A stretch of DNA of 64,000 nt from Mastigamoeba balamuthi (lineage: Eukaryota > Evosea > Mastigamoebida > Mastigamoebidae): NCBI GenBank assembly GCA_902651635.1, contig CACRSC010000011.1, positions 756,012 to 820,011 of the forward strand, read 5' to 3'. Below the pieces are notes generated by a model that did no database searches, was not told the origin of the DNA, and saw only the letters and a program-made list of their open reading frames with translations. Of this stretch, positions 22,404-32,305 are shown in pieces (position 1 is the first letter of the stretch; each line of letters begins with the position of its first letter). The position numbers were made by a program, and so were the translations under genes.

Positions 22404-22660
22404 TGCCGTAAAGGTGGCGGCTTTCTTCCCTGTGGAAGAAAAGTGGACTATTTGTTGAAAGATGATCAGGATATCCAGTCCCCGCACTGCGCGCTAGTGA
22501 TTATAACCGAGGCATTTGTCTTACAACAGATGAAGATAAAACTCACTTTCCATTCACCCATGAAGCGCCCCAACCATTTCTGGTTTTTTAAAATTGCTCT
22601 GTTATGTGCAGAACCCCTGCGAAGAGAGGCGTTGAGCTTGGCTGTGTTTCCGTCGCTGGA
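22404..22660. other. Convergent intergenic spacer
   Basis: About 257 bp, AT-richer than the flanking genes, between two stops. Nothing coding seen. Confidence 0.3.
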
Positions 22661-25377
22661 TCACACGCCTTTGTACGTCGTCGTAGTCGGTGACGCGAAG
22701 GTCGGCCTCCTCGGGGGAAGCGGAGGCGGCGGGTGATATCCGCGAGGCCAGGGAAGTGTCATTCCAGCGTTGCCCCTGCGCATTGGCATCTCCACCTCTG
22801 ACGGCCCGGGAACGACGTTGCAGGGAATGAACGCGGGCACGGGCACTACCATCTCAGCCGGGGTGACCACTGGCATCACCGACGAGTACACCGCGGACGT
22901 GACAAACTCTGGGCCGTACGGTACGACAAACGGCTGAGCCATCGCTGCCGCCGGGGAACCGGGTACTTCAGGCAGCGGCCTCAGAACGATGGCGTCGCGA
23001 CCTGAGTCGTCGTATGATTGCATCGAGTTGCCGTCATCCTCGTCCACCACAGTCTCTGTGCTGTCTGCACGCCTCAGGCGTTTGGGCGACTGCATCGGGG
23101 TCGGGGGCAGAGACCTCTGGACCTGGGAGATGGCCACAGAGACTTGAGAGACTGTAGTGATCTCGACGTTTGTCGTAGCGTCGACAAACCTCGGCTCACC
23201 GCGAGAGGTTCTCTCGTGCGGGACGTTGATCTTCCTTGGGTCCTGGCGTCCTCTCATGCGACTGCCAGATCCATGAGACGGTAATGAGATGTGGAAGGAC
23301 ACATACCACCAGAACCCGACAACTGTGACGAAGATTGCCAGGAGGACGGCGCAGCCTCCACCCACCAGCGGCAACACACAGATAATCAGACGATTTGGGG
23401 AGTGGGCTGTTTCAGTGCAATTCTGGCCGAGTGGTGACTGCGGTCGGAAGCCTCCATGGCAGAGGCATCTATCCGAGCATCCCAGTCCACTATCACACTG
23501 CTCCCCGGCGTCGATGACACGGTTTCCGCAGGCTGGGCTGATTTCAGTCGAGCCGATAGGGCTGCATTGAGGAGGAGGTACCCGGGACACAGTCAATCGA
23601 GTTGTTGGATATCCACCCAGGAACACACGCGCAGGAGCTGCACCCCATCCCGCCATCACATTGCTGGTTGACACGGTCAGCCTGTGGGTAATAACAGCCC
23701 CCGAATAGCACCTCGTTCGTGTCGATTCGACCATTTCCACACTCCTTGCGAAGGCAGGTTCCCTGAGGGGTGCACGTGTACTTGTCCGAACCTCCGAAGC
23801 AATTGAGAAGGGTAGAATAGTCACGGGCACACGCTGAGTGCGTCAGCGTCAGTACCGAGCAGATGAGCCAAGTCATTTGTACGTACACGGACTGAATGAG
23901 CCACATTCACAACAGCAAATATCAGTCGCATTGTACAAACTTGGGTCGCAGGTCCATGACGACGGAACCGCTGGCACAGATTCAGAAACACAGCGGAATT
24001 TGCCAATTTGCACCTTTTTGACACTTGGCTGCGATACATACTGATCCCTTAGCACAATCATCACTTTCGCCCGCCCACGGGCAATCTGGGGGGAGCCTAG
24101 TCAGAGCAGGGTGAGATCAGAATGCTAACCAGGGTCTGGGACACCACAATCGCAGTTACACCTGCCATCCTTCCATTTCTTGGGGTCGCACAACCACCCC
24201 TCTGTGCATGCATCAATAAGAGCTGATGAAACAGGAAACATACCCCGGCACTTGCTTGAATTGCCCACTGAAACGCACTGAGGCACCAGTCCGCCACAGT
24301 TTGTTGGAGTATTCGAGACAAGGCAGTCCGGGTCCATCAACCCTCCGCAGTTGCACTGGCAGCCATCTCCAGACCCGTAAGACGTCAGCGAACATCTACT
24401 TGGATCCCAGCCAGGAACTATTTTTTCGATGAGAGTCCCGAGAGAAGTCGGCTGTATGGGTGAAAGACCGTACAGACACAGCGACCCGAGGGTCCACACA
24501 CGCTGCCGGGCTGGACACAATCCCCAGACATCGGGCCGCTCTCCCTGCTGTGGCAGCTCGGGTCCCAGGTTCCGCAGTTGCAGGAGCATGTCGCTGAAGT
24601 GTCCACGAATTGCTGTGGTGCGCACGTCCACGAGGGAGGCACCGCGAAGGAATCTGTGTAGGAGCCTGCTGCCCTTATGGACGTCGCCGTTTTCTCGGTG
24701 CGCGGGGGCACCCGCGGCAGGTTGCTTGGTACCCAAGGCCCCCACACAGCGGTGCCTGCACCCATGCCCTGCTGTATCTCGCGCTGAACGGAGTTGCTCA
24801 TCGGCCCGCGTGCACTCCAGAAGAACGCGATATTCACATGAGAGGACTGCACATCTGTCGTTCTCACTGAGATGAACACTCGCTGGGTGACCACAGTCCA
24901 GTTCGTCTCGAAGGCTGCCCAGCGGGGCTCCGGTGTTACGGGGACTGCCTCTGTCTTCCAAGCAAACGGCGTCGGCGACGGCACTCCAGGCGCGGACTCG
25001 TTGTATATCGAGACGGTCGCCGTGGCGTAGCTCTTGGAGTCGGTCGACCACGGCCGCGCCCACAATAGAACGCACACCTGCGGTCATGGTGTGGGCATCG
25101 GAGCACACGGGGCCCTACGTCGTACCCTGTTATAGCGCCACGGGAACTCTTGGGGCGAGAACATTTGGGCGAACTCGGCGTCTTCAAGTGGACCTGAGGT
25201 TGCACTGCGTGAGATGCTGGGAGCGTGAACACTTTTCGTGCTGTTTCCGCCGTTGTCGACGTCGTAGTGTTCCGCGGGGTCGCACGGGGACCTTGTGCGG
25301 TCAACCGCGGCATTCACCGAGGCGACGAGGAGTCCCAACGCGCAGAGCATGACTGGGATGTGCACCATCCTACCCAT
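22661..25377 (-). CDS. Large Cys-rich type I membrane protein with CxCxCG-DPDC repeats
   Basis: Exons 25377-25126, 25077-24474, 24417-24244, 24201-24130, 24085-24014, 23970-23887, 23833-23617 and 23561-22661 sum to 2376 nt, 791 aa. There may be one more in-frame 45-nt GTATGT intron near 23,300. A signal peptide (IPVMLCALGLLVASVNA) leads a unique domain. Four copies of a unit CxCxCG(x)3-4(D)PxC follow (CSCNCGTWDPSC, CQCNCGGLMDPDC, CNCDCGVPDPDC, CCCECGSFSPSC), then two CGN-type repeats (ECGNGRIDTNE, ACGNRVIDAGEQCDSG), one TM helix (CVLPLVGGGCAVLLAIFVTVV) and a 200-residue Pro-rich tail with PPPPLPPRRP, a likely SH3/WW ligand. The whole suggests a cell-surface receptor or adhesion protein; ligand unknown. 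Confidence 0.8.
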
Positions 25378-26439
25378 ATTCTTGTTCCAATGTTTTTGGT
25401 GTTCTGAGTGGTTCCTTCCATAAATGGAGGCCCTCGGCCTCTTCGGTCTGTAGAAATCCTGTGAGCTCATTGAGCAAGTGTTGGCTACCGCAACTGCCTC
25501 TGAGTATAGCATAACGATGAGTTCACTCGCTTGTCTTGGCTCGTTAATATGCCACAAGGGTTGCAAAATCAAAGTTTGAGGTGTGCTTGAAAATGCAGCA
25601 AAGGTACACACGAAAAAAGACATCTTCGGGAAGTGACAGTTGAGCACGAAAATTCCATCCAGCTCTCGCTCTCGGGTAAGCCTTATGAGCTCATAGACAC
25701 TGTTTGGGTTCGCGTCGATGTGGTTCTGCGACAGTGAGGAAGGAGGGGGAAAAGTGCATCTCGGAGACAATCCACTCCCTTTTTGGGATCGGAACATTGC
25801 ATTTGCGTGCATGAAATGCTACCTACCTCCGGTTTCTGAGGTACTTCTGTAAGTTATCGGGAACAATAAGAGAACATGGAGCTTCTCCTTAACCGATCCG
25901 AGTATATTCACAGGGAATTCTAACCTATTTATCACACGGGCGGAAATACCTCAGAAGACGTGAGATTGGTTGGAAGCTATGGCTGTTTCCTTTCTTCTTT
26001 TGTGCCAACAAATAACTTTTGTTTTTTCAGACTTCAGGCGATCCATACAAATATTAAGTGTGAGGAATAAGTACAGAGATAATATGACTTAACTCAGAGA
26101 TGCAGATTAGGAACTGCAATATTGTCTCTTCAAACTGAAACATTATGGCAACGAGTATAACACTACTAGTTTTTGTTCGAGTTAGCTTATTGTTATGGGT
26201 AGAGTTGGAGTCATTTACTCATTGATTCACTCATTTCAATTATGTCATTAACTCGGGCTTAGACCTGTTAATGGGCTTTGTTACAAGCCATCTTTAAATC
26301 ATAATCTTCTCTGCTCTGATCATTTTCTCATTCTACTATTTCTTTAAAATTATTGTGCTAGAAAAACTCTTTAATCTGTATTTCCATGAATTGTATTATA
26401 AATTTTCTATTAAACAGTTGGTCATCACTGTGTTTTTTA
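25378..26439. other. AT-rich upstream region and left edge of the island
   Basis: About 1.06 kb. Base composition falls from GC-rich to clearly AT-rich near 25,850. The minus frame stays open upstream of the Cys-rich gene start to 25,812, but it has no signal peptide of its own and reads like non-coding sequence. No other gene or RNA seen. Confidence 0.4.
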
Positions 26440-26780
26440 TGCTGAAGTGCTAAATTAGTGCATGTAGTGATAAAATTGCAGTGCCAAATTTTGTGCGAAG
26501 TTAGTGCTATATAAGCACTATAATTTAATAGCATATAATGTGCATAATGTGCATAATACGCATAATGCGCATAATGCGCTTCAATCGTTTTTAGCAATTT
26601 TAGCAATTTTAGCAATTTAGTTTCAATGTAACGATTAAATTGATAGAAACGCCAGAAACGATGTGCTTAATTCAATTTAAAAATTGTTATTTTTTGTTCT
26701 GTATACAGGTGTGGGATGGGGTGTATTGATGTGGGGTGAGGAGGATGTGTTCTTAAGCTCAGTCTCCATCAGAGAGGTCT
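26440..26780 (+). repeat. Left inverted terminal repeat arm
   Basis: AT-rich, with tandem short units (GCATAATGTGCATAATGTG then TAGCAATTTTAGCAATT). It matches the reverse complement of 29444-29745 along its whole length with scattered differences and small gaps. It may extend a little further outward. Confidence 0.65.
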
Positions 26781-28760
26781 GACTTCACTTCGCCTCTGAA
26801 CCCAGCAAATCACACTTTCAATGCGTTCATCAAGGTTCATGTCCTTGCCCATGGTCACCTGGCAGAGAGATATACATGCATCCTCCGATGTTCTGACTTC
26901 CCCTGCAGGTGTCACCTGTGCGGCAGCAAGTCGGCTCTCTGTGATGCCTTGAAACCCGTATTTGACTTCTCTTTCCATGGCTTTGTCTGTGTTCCCATAA
27001 CAGTACCTGTTATGCCCTTCTCCTTGGCGACCCGTGTCTCATGTGCCTGCTGCTTGGTGCCAGGGAACAGGCAGTTCTTGGCAATATATTCCATACTCCC
27101 ACACCAGTAGCACTTCATAGTCGTGGGCTCCTGGCTTGGTGCAGTGCTGACAGCGAGTCATGATGGTGACCACTCCTCCCAACATTCCCGTGCCTGAGTG
27201 TAGCAGTCGTAGGTGGAGATGGGCAATTGCCAGCAATGTGCCTGTACACCCCACAGTTGTAGCACAAGGGCTCCCACTGACGAGTAGATTTGGAGCCGGT
27301 ATCACCCTCTCTTGGGCCCTTAGGTGCTGGTGACTGGCGGACGATGTTCAGTGTCTTGCCCACCATCAGAACAGAAATCAACGTTCGCAGACCCGATGTG
27401 AACTGTAATGTGGTCATATGCAGGTCATTGGGAAGAAACCCCCGCCACACATTCTCCGTGATGTGCTGTGCAAACCAGAGTATTTCTGTGCTCAACTTCT
27501 CAAACGTAGAGTCCTTCCACTGCAGGCCATAGGACTGATTGAATACCGTGCATACTCGAGTTGTGATGTACCCATAGCCCAGAGTTTCACGCAATGCCTT
27601 GTGTGCACTTCTCGTGTCGTTCTTGAGAGAACCCTCAGTGTAGTCACCCCAGCTCACAGCCGTGCACCGCAATGCAACCTTCTTGATGTGTTTGTGGATA
27701 ACTGGGACAATGGTCTTGCCATTGGCCTTCAGGATGTCGACCTCCACGAGCTTCTGGTGTATAACAAACCTGAAGTCGTTGATGTTGTTGAAGATGGAGT
27801 CTCTCTCAGTCCGCAGCATCACAAAAACGTTGAGACAGGCCATACGGAAATGGTCCTTGATGTCCTCGCTGACTAGTTTCCGGTCAATTGCCCCATGGCC
27901 TTGGCCGCATCCACAATTTCCTCTGAGAACAACGCACACATCGAGAAAGCTTTGATCGTGATGTTCATCTTGGCTGCTGTAGCCAGCTTCTTGCTGACGA
28001 CCTGCATGTACTCAAAGAGTGCCTTCCTGTCGAAAACTGCGAAAGGAATTGCAATGTCCTGAAGAATGTCATCAATGGACTGGACTGCCTATGCCTGTAT
28101 CATTGCCTGTACAGAGGCCTCCACCTGGTGCTCGACAGGGTCCTTCGTCCCACCATTGCAACATCCCTGGCAGTAACTGTTGTGGGTGCTGCTGTCGTCG
28201 TCCTCATGGGAAGTGTCCCCATGGTCGTCCTCGTCCCCAGAGCTGCTGTCACTGTCCTTGCTCTCGGGGTCACTGTCATCCGCGATGACCAGCCGCCTTT
28301 TCTTGTTGGGCTCCATGTTCATGCCCATGGGAATAACTGGTGCCGATGCCGTGGTGCCAGGAAATGCGCCTTCTTTGCGTTTATCTGCTGTGCCAGGAGT
28401 TGGCTAGTCCATAATTCCGTCATCGGGGTTCATGGGAATGCGAGAATTTCCGTCATCAGGACCCGAAAATTCACTGTTACCAACGGAATAATGGATGTCG
28501 TCCCCACAGGGCCTGTAGATGCCCCCTTGTCTGCTGCATCGCTGTCGTCATCAGAGTCTGTCTGGGAGGTCTCGTTGTCAGAATTCACCAGCTCCTCCCT
28601 CAGACTGGCCTACTCCTCCTCGATGTTGTACTGTGCCTTCTGTAGCTTGGACTTGCGGTGAGCTCTCTCAGCAGCACGGCGGTCCCATTCCTCCTTCTGG
28701 AGCTGTCTCTCTGCATTGCCCACCTTCATTGCCTAGGTGTGCACGCACTGATGCCCAGTA
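26769..28760 (-). pseudogene. Decayed Gag-like zinc-knuckle protein gene
   Basis: Reading on the minus strand from about 28,760: a charged helical start (LQKEEWDRRAAERAHRKSKL), an acidic Ser/Asp/Glu region (SDPESKDSDSSSGDEDDHGD), a helical core (27,939 to 27,320; DHFRMACLNVFVMLRTERD), then a CCHC knuckle CYNCGVYRHIAGNC, a second half-knuckle CQHCTKPGAHD, and a third, CYWCGSMEYIAKNC, whose His has become Tyr. The frame is broken by several TAG codons and at least three frameshifts, so no intact product is made. Order and composition resemble Gag-type capsid proteins of retroelements. No protease or polymerase follows. It is not assigned to a known family. Confidence 0.5.
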
Positions 28761-29443
28761 ATGCATGAGGTGGGGGCAGGAGGCCCCTATAGGAGTGAGA
28801 GACTCAAAGAAGTGATGATGTATTGAATGATATTCATGTGGTGACGAGAGGGTGGGTGGGGAAATGCTATTCCTTTGCCTCAGGGGTGCAGTCCCCCCCT
28901 TGGCATCACCTTCACCCCCCCCCCCTGCCCCTGCCCCCTCCCTTCCCCTTCCCTTCCCTTTCTCTTCCTAGAATGAAGGTGTGCTGCCTCCTTTCCCCCA
29001 ACACACAGTTTTCCCCTTTCACAGAACTTATTTCAGATGTTCCCTTTACTTCTCCCTTTTCTCCACACTCTTCTTCCTTCCCTGTTCAGTACACTCATCT
29101 TACTGTTTTTGGAAATCATGAATAACAGAAGAAGCAAAGCACAGTCTGTGCTCTGTCTCCTGCAGACCACAGAGAGGAGGGGAGGAAGTGTCGTGGCTGC
29201 TGGGCAGCATTAAACAGGTCACTGTTCCTCTTTTCCCTTCCCATTTTCTGCCCCATTTCTCAATTTCTCCCCTTTTCCCTGAAAAGTGCACCACTGTGAC
29301 TAACACTGCAGCTACTGCAGGTCGTGATAAGTAGCAGGATCAGCCCGGGCGCACACCTGAGGTAAGTACTCATGCTTCCCTTTCTCTGCATTTCTCTTCA
29401 TTTTTGTCTTTTTTACGGATTGAAGTGAGCAGAGCCTGGCGCC

Positions 29444-29745
29444 ACCAGGCTCTGATGGAATATAAGCATGAGAACACATCCCCCTTGCCCCACGCAAATA
29501 CACTACACACCTGTGCACAGGATAAATAAATAAAATCGATGAATTGGATTAAGCAAAATCGTTTCTATCGTTTTAATCGTTTTAATCGAAAAAATAAATC
29601 GCTAAAATTGCTAAATCGATTTTCGTGATTTTAGCCCATAATGCATATTATGCTCATAATGCATATTATGCACATTATGTAGTGCTGAATTTAAGTGCTA
29701 GAATTAGAGTTGAATTAGTGCTAATTTTGCACTAATTTCTTTCAT
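29444..29745 (-). repeat. Right inverted terminal repeat arm
   Basis: Inverted copy of the left arm, with GATAGAAACG-type and ATAATGCATATTATG-type landmarks in mirrored order. Beyond 29,745 the AT-rich sequence continues with only weak likeness. Confidence 0.65.
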
Positions 29746-30250
29746 CATATTTAGCACATTTAGTGAATTTTGTGATTTATGTGGATATTGCACATTATTC
29801 GTCTGTAGTGATGCTTGTGTACATTGTGCAGGCATTGCTACATGTGCAGAATGTGCAATAAGCACATAAAGTACCAAATCAATGAAATATCGATAAAATG
29901 TACTACGTATGCATTAATCACATGTAGTAATTAAAACGACTATAACAATTAAAACAAATACAGTGATAAATTTGCTAAAAACAATTCAAATGCTTTTATC
30001 ACTAGAGGCGATATTTTTCTTTAATTATTACTGAAATTGGAAAATTGAAATCAATCGAATTTTATTTGTTATTTCTGCACAGTGCTTTAGCTGCACTGTG
30101 CAGTGCCTCTTCTGCTGAGGAGAGAGGCACTGCACATTCTCACTTGTGACTGACAACAAAAGCCTGAGCAATCAGCCAGTCCTTTTTTCAGTCGACAACC
30201 CACAGACCAGCAAGCAAGAAGCAAGCAGCAGAGTAAAGAAAGAATGCCAA
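29746..30250. other. AT-rich spacer ending in two overlapping hairpins
   Basis: AT-rich, no ORF. It ends in perfect inverted repeats CTGCACAGTGC/GCACTGTGCAG (30075-30085, 30093-30103) and GTGCAGTGCCTCT/AGAGGCACTGCAC (30098-30110, 30123-30135), which share bases and cannot both form at once. Confidence 0.55.
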
Positions 30251-31450
30251 GATCGTGGTCTTCCTGGCCATGGCCACAGCAGTGGCCAGCAGTGCCCACG
30301 TGTACACCAGTCCCAATGCTGGCTTGGACAACGTCATCCCCATTTCCAACAGCTTCACCACTGTCACTTCCCCCCTCTTGGTCTCACTTCAACCTGTTCT
30401 CTTTTGCTCTCTTATAAACCTGGACTCTCTTGTGCACTCACGCACTCTCGGCCTCCCTTGTGTGGTCCCCCCCCAACACCCCCCGGCTCGGTGCCATCCA
30501 ACCGTGCCTCACCCTGGTCACCGTGGTGCGTGCCCTGTACAGCTGACAATGACAGTCAAGGAGGTGGCGGACATTAGCAGCATACAGTGCTTTGCATGGT
30601 ACAGTAACCTCACCATTACTGATAATGGCCATGTCATCTCGGACTGCTGGGACTCCGTTCTCTCCATGGTCCAGACCTGCATCAGCAGGCAACATGTTCT
30701 TGGTTCAGATCCCCCTGACCATTGGCCATGTCCTCCGGGCCATGTCCTACTGCATCGTCAATATCCAGTGCCTCTGGGCTGCAGGCAATGCCAACTTCCG
30801 CATCCCCCCCGAGCAGCAGCACCCCCACTGGCTCCCTCTCCATCTGCAGGGACCTCTGCACCTCTCTCGGCTACTTCTCAGTCCCTGCCTCCTTCAGTGC
30901 CTTTGGCCTCGGCCTTGGTATGTGTCCTCTTTCCCCTCTTCTCACACCCCATCACTCCTCATCCCAGACTCTTTTCTGTTGCCTGTGTGATTCCACCATG
31001 CTCACTCGCTCTCTCTCTCTGCACAGTCACTGTTTCAGTCGTCCAGCTTCATTGCCAGCTCAATTTGTGCCTGCTTTTGCTACCCCACTTGCTTTGAAGC
31101 CCCATGGCCCACCGTCAATGAGACCCTCCTTTCCCACGCCAGCCCTCTGCTCAGGACTCCTACATCCTCAGAGTGGCATACAACATAGCAGCATCCTTGT
31201 CAATATTTGACATGGCTTCTAAGAGTCTTTGGAGACCTTTTCCAAGCTCTATGGCCATCAGGCAAACGGGAGGTCTATGGAGTGACGGAATGGCAGCTGT
31301 TGTGGGAGATTGGTGCAGTACTATGAGAACCCCACTAGAGTACAAGGGCGATATGGGCCGCAGCCTTCTGCAAGCTCTCAGGCATTTTGGCCCTCGTTCA
31401 TCTGGTTCATTGCAGTTCTTTCTTTCTGCCCCATATCTCCTGTTCAACTG
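30251..31450 (+). pseudogene. Possible decayed spliced gene for a secreted protein
   Basis: Fragments in shifting plus-strand frames look like coding text. One starts with a signal-peptide-like run (IVVFLAMATAVASSAHVYT at about 30,255). Others are MTVKEVADISSIQCFAWYSN (from about 30,550) and ICRDLCTSLGYFSVPASFSAF (about 30,840), the latter followed by GTATGT and a good TCTCTGCACAG acceptor near 31,026. Frames do not join into one product by eye, so the gene is either broken or intron-rich beyond my reading. No family recognised. Confidence 0.25.
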
Positions 31451-32305
31451 ACTCCAGCCATCCTATCTCCCACCCTGACTCTAATGACATTGCAGCATCA
31501 CCTGCAGGTGTGCACCCACCCTCCTTCTGACTCATATCACACTGGCGCCAGCCACTTCCATGTCCTAAGATGAACTGCTCCATGAGCTGTGATACCCAAT
31601 CCTTTTCAGTAGCTGGGTATTGCCAATGGGGGGTTTCAGGTCACTCCTTATTACAAGCCAGCTGAATTATGAACTGAGATAAGCCCATTGCCAGCATTGC
31701 CAGAGTCTCACGAGCATCTGATCTGGCCAGGGTAGCAGTATGGATTGGAGAGCCTCCCCCCAGCACATACAAACACCCACTCCCTGTGGTCTTTGTCATC
31801 TCTCATGGTCGCCCTTCTGACCCACAGCTTTGTGTTCTCAAATGTGCAGTGCACACCACCAACTATGGTCTCAACCTGATGTAGATATGACATAACATAC
31901 AGCACTCAGGGCCCGCAGTGAAATCAGTGGTCTCTCCGTGAACTCCTGTGCAATTTGCAAGTCAATTTGTGAATATTGAGGGCCCGATTCAATCGGCATC
32001 AATGGCCTCTGCAGTGGACCTTGTGCACTGGAATCCTAAGCGTGCACTGGGGGTGATGTGCCGTAAGCGAAATTTCTCTCATTGTTGCGCATAGCAGTTG
32101 ACTGTGGCAATACTGGCGGCGTCACCAGGGTGCCGGAAATGCAGAAGAAGTTCCATGCAAGTATGGAGAACTTACTTGCGTGATATTTCTGTGTCGTGCA
32201 AAGCAGTTGTGTGTGGCAATGCTGGGTAGCTCACCCGTTGCCAGAAATACACTTGAGAAGCTCCCCACAGCCAAGTTGTCGCGTATCCAACGGGTAGCTA
32301 ACGCG
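31451..32305. other. Repeat-island spacer with a diverged tandem duplication
   Basis: Between 32,075 and 32,280 one unit is repeated about 107 bp on. Both copies carry GCA[T/A]AGCAGTTG, TGTGGCAAT, CACC and a GAAAT[G/A]CA block. A minus-strand open stretch at 31708-31905 (YLHQVETIVGGVHCTFENTK) may be a transposase remnant but I cannot place it. Otherwise nothing is supported. Confidence 0.4.

Larger units (their letters stand above)
26440..29745 (-). mobile_element. Element with long inverted terminal repeats and Gag-like gene
   Basis: Two arms of about 300-340 bp are inverted copies of each other by eye: 26440-26780 and about 29444-29745. Shared landmarks in the same order are a TCTGATGGA inner end, AACACATCC, GGGGTG-type runs, an ACAGGTGTG block, TTCAATT/GATTAAG, GATAGAAACG, a GCTAAAATT run and a long series of ATAATGCRTATTATG units. 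Between them 2.7 kb of minus-strand sequence codes a decayed protein with zinc knuckles, its last stop lying right at the inner edge of the left arm. No transposase, integrase or reverse transcriptase motif is visible between the arms. It may be a non-autonomous DNA element that took in a Gag-like gene, or an unusual element class. Target-site duplications could not be fixed. Confidence 0.6.

Noticed and set aside
25378-25812. Upstream in-frame extension of the Cys-rich gene
   Set aside because: A good signal peptide begins at 25377; the upstream text lacks coding character.
28910-28970. Pyrimidine-rich tract as CRISPR or tandem array
   Set aside because: Simple C/T-rich sequence without spaced repeats.
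26440-29745. Interpretation as an LTR retrotransposon
   Set aside because: The terminal repeats are inverted, not direct, and no protease, RT or integrase motif is visible.
31708-31905. Minus-strand frame with VGGVHCTFENTK as a transposase
   Set aside because: Text looks coding-like, but no catalytic motif could be assigned; left as unplaced.
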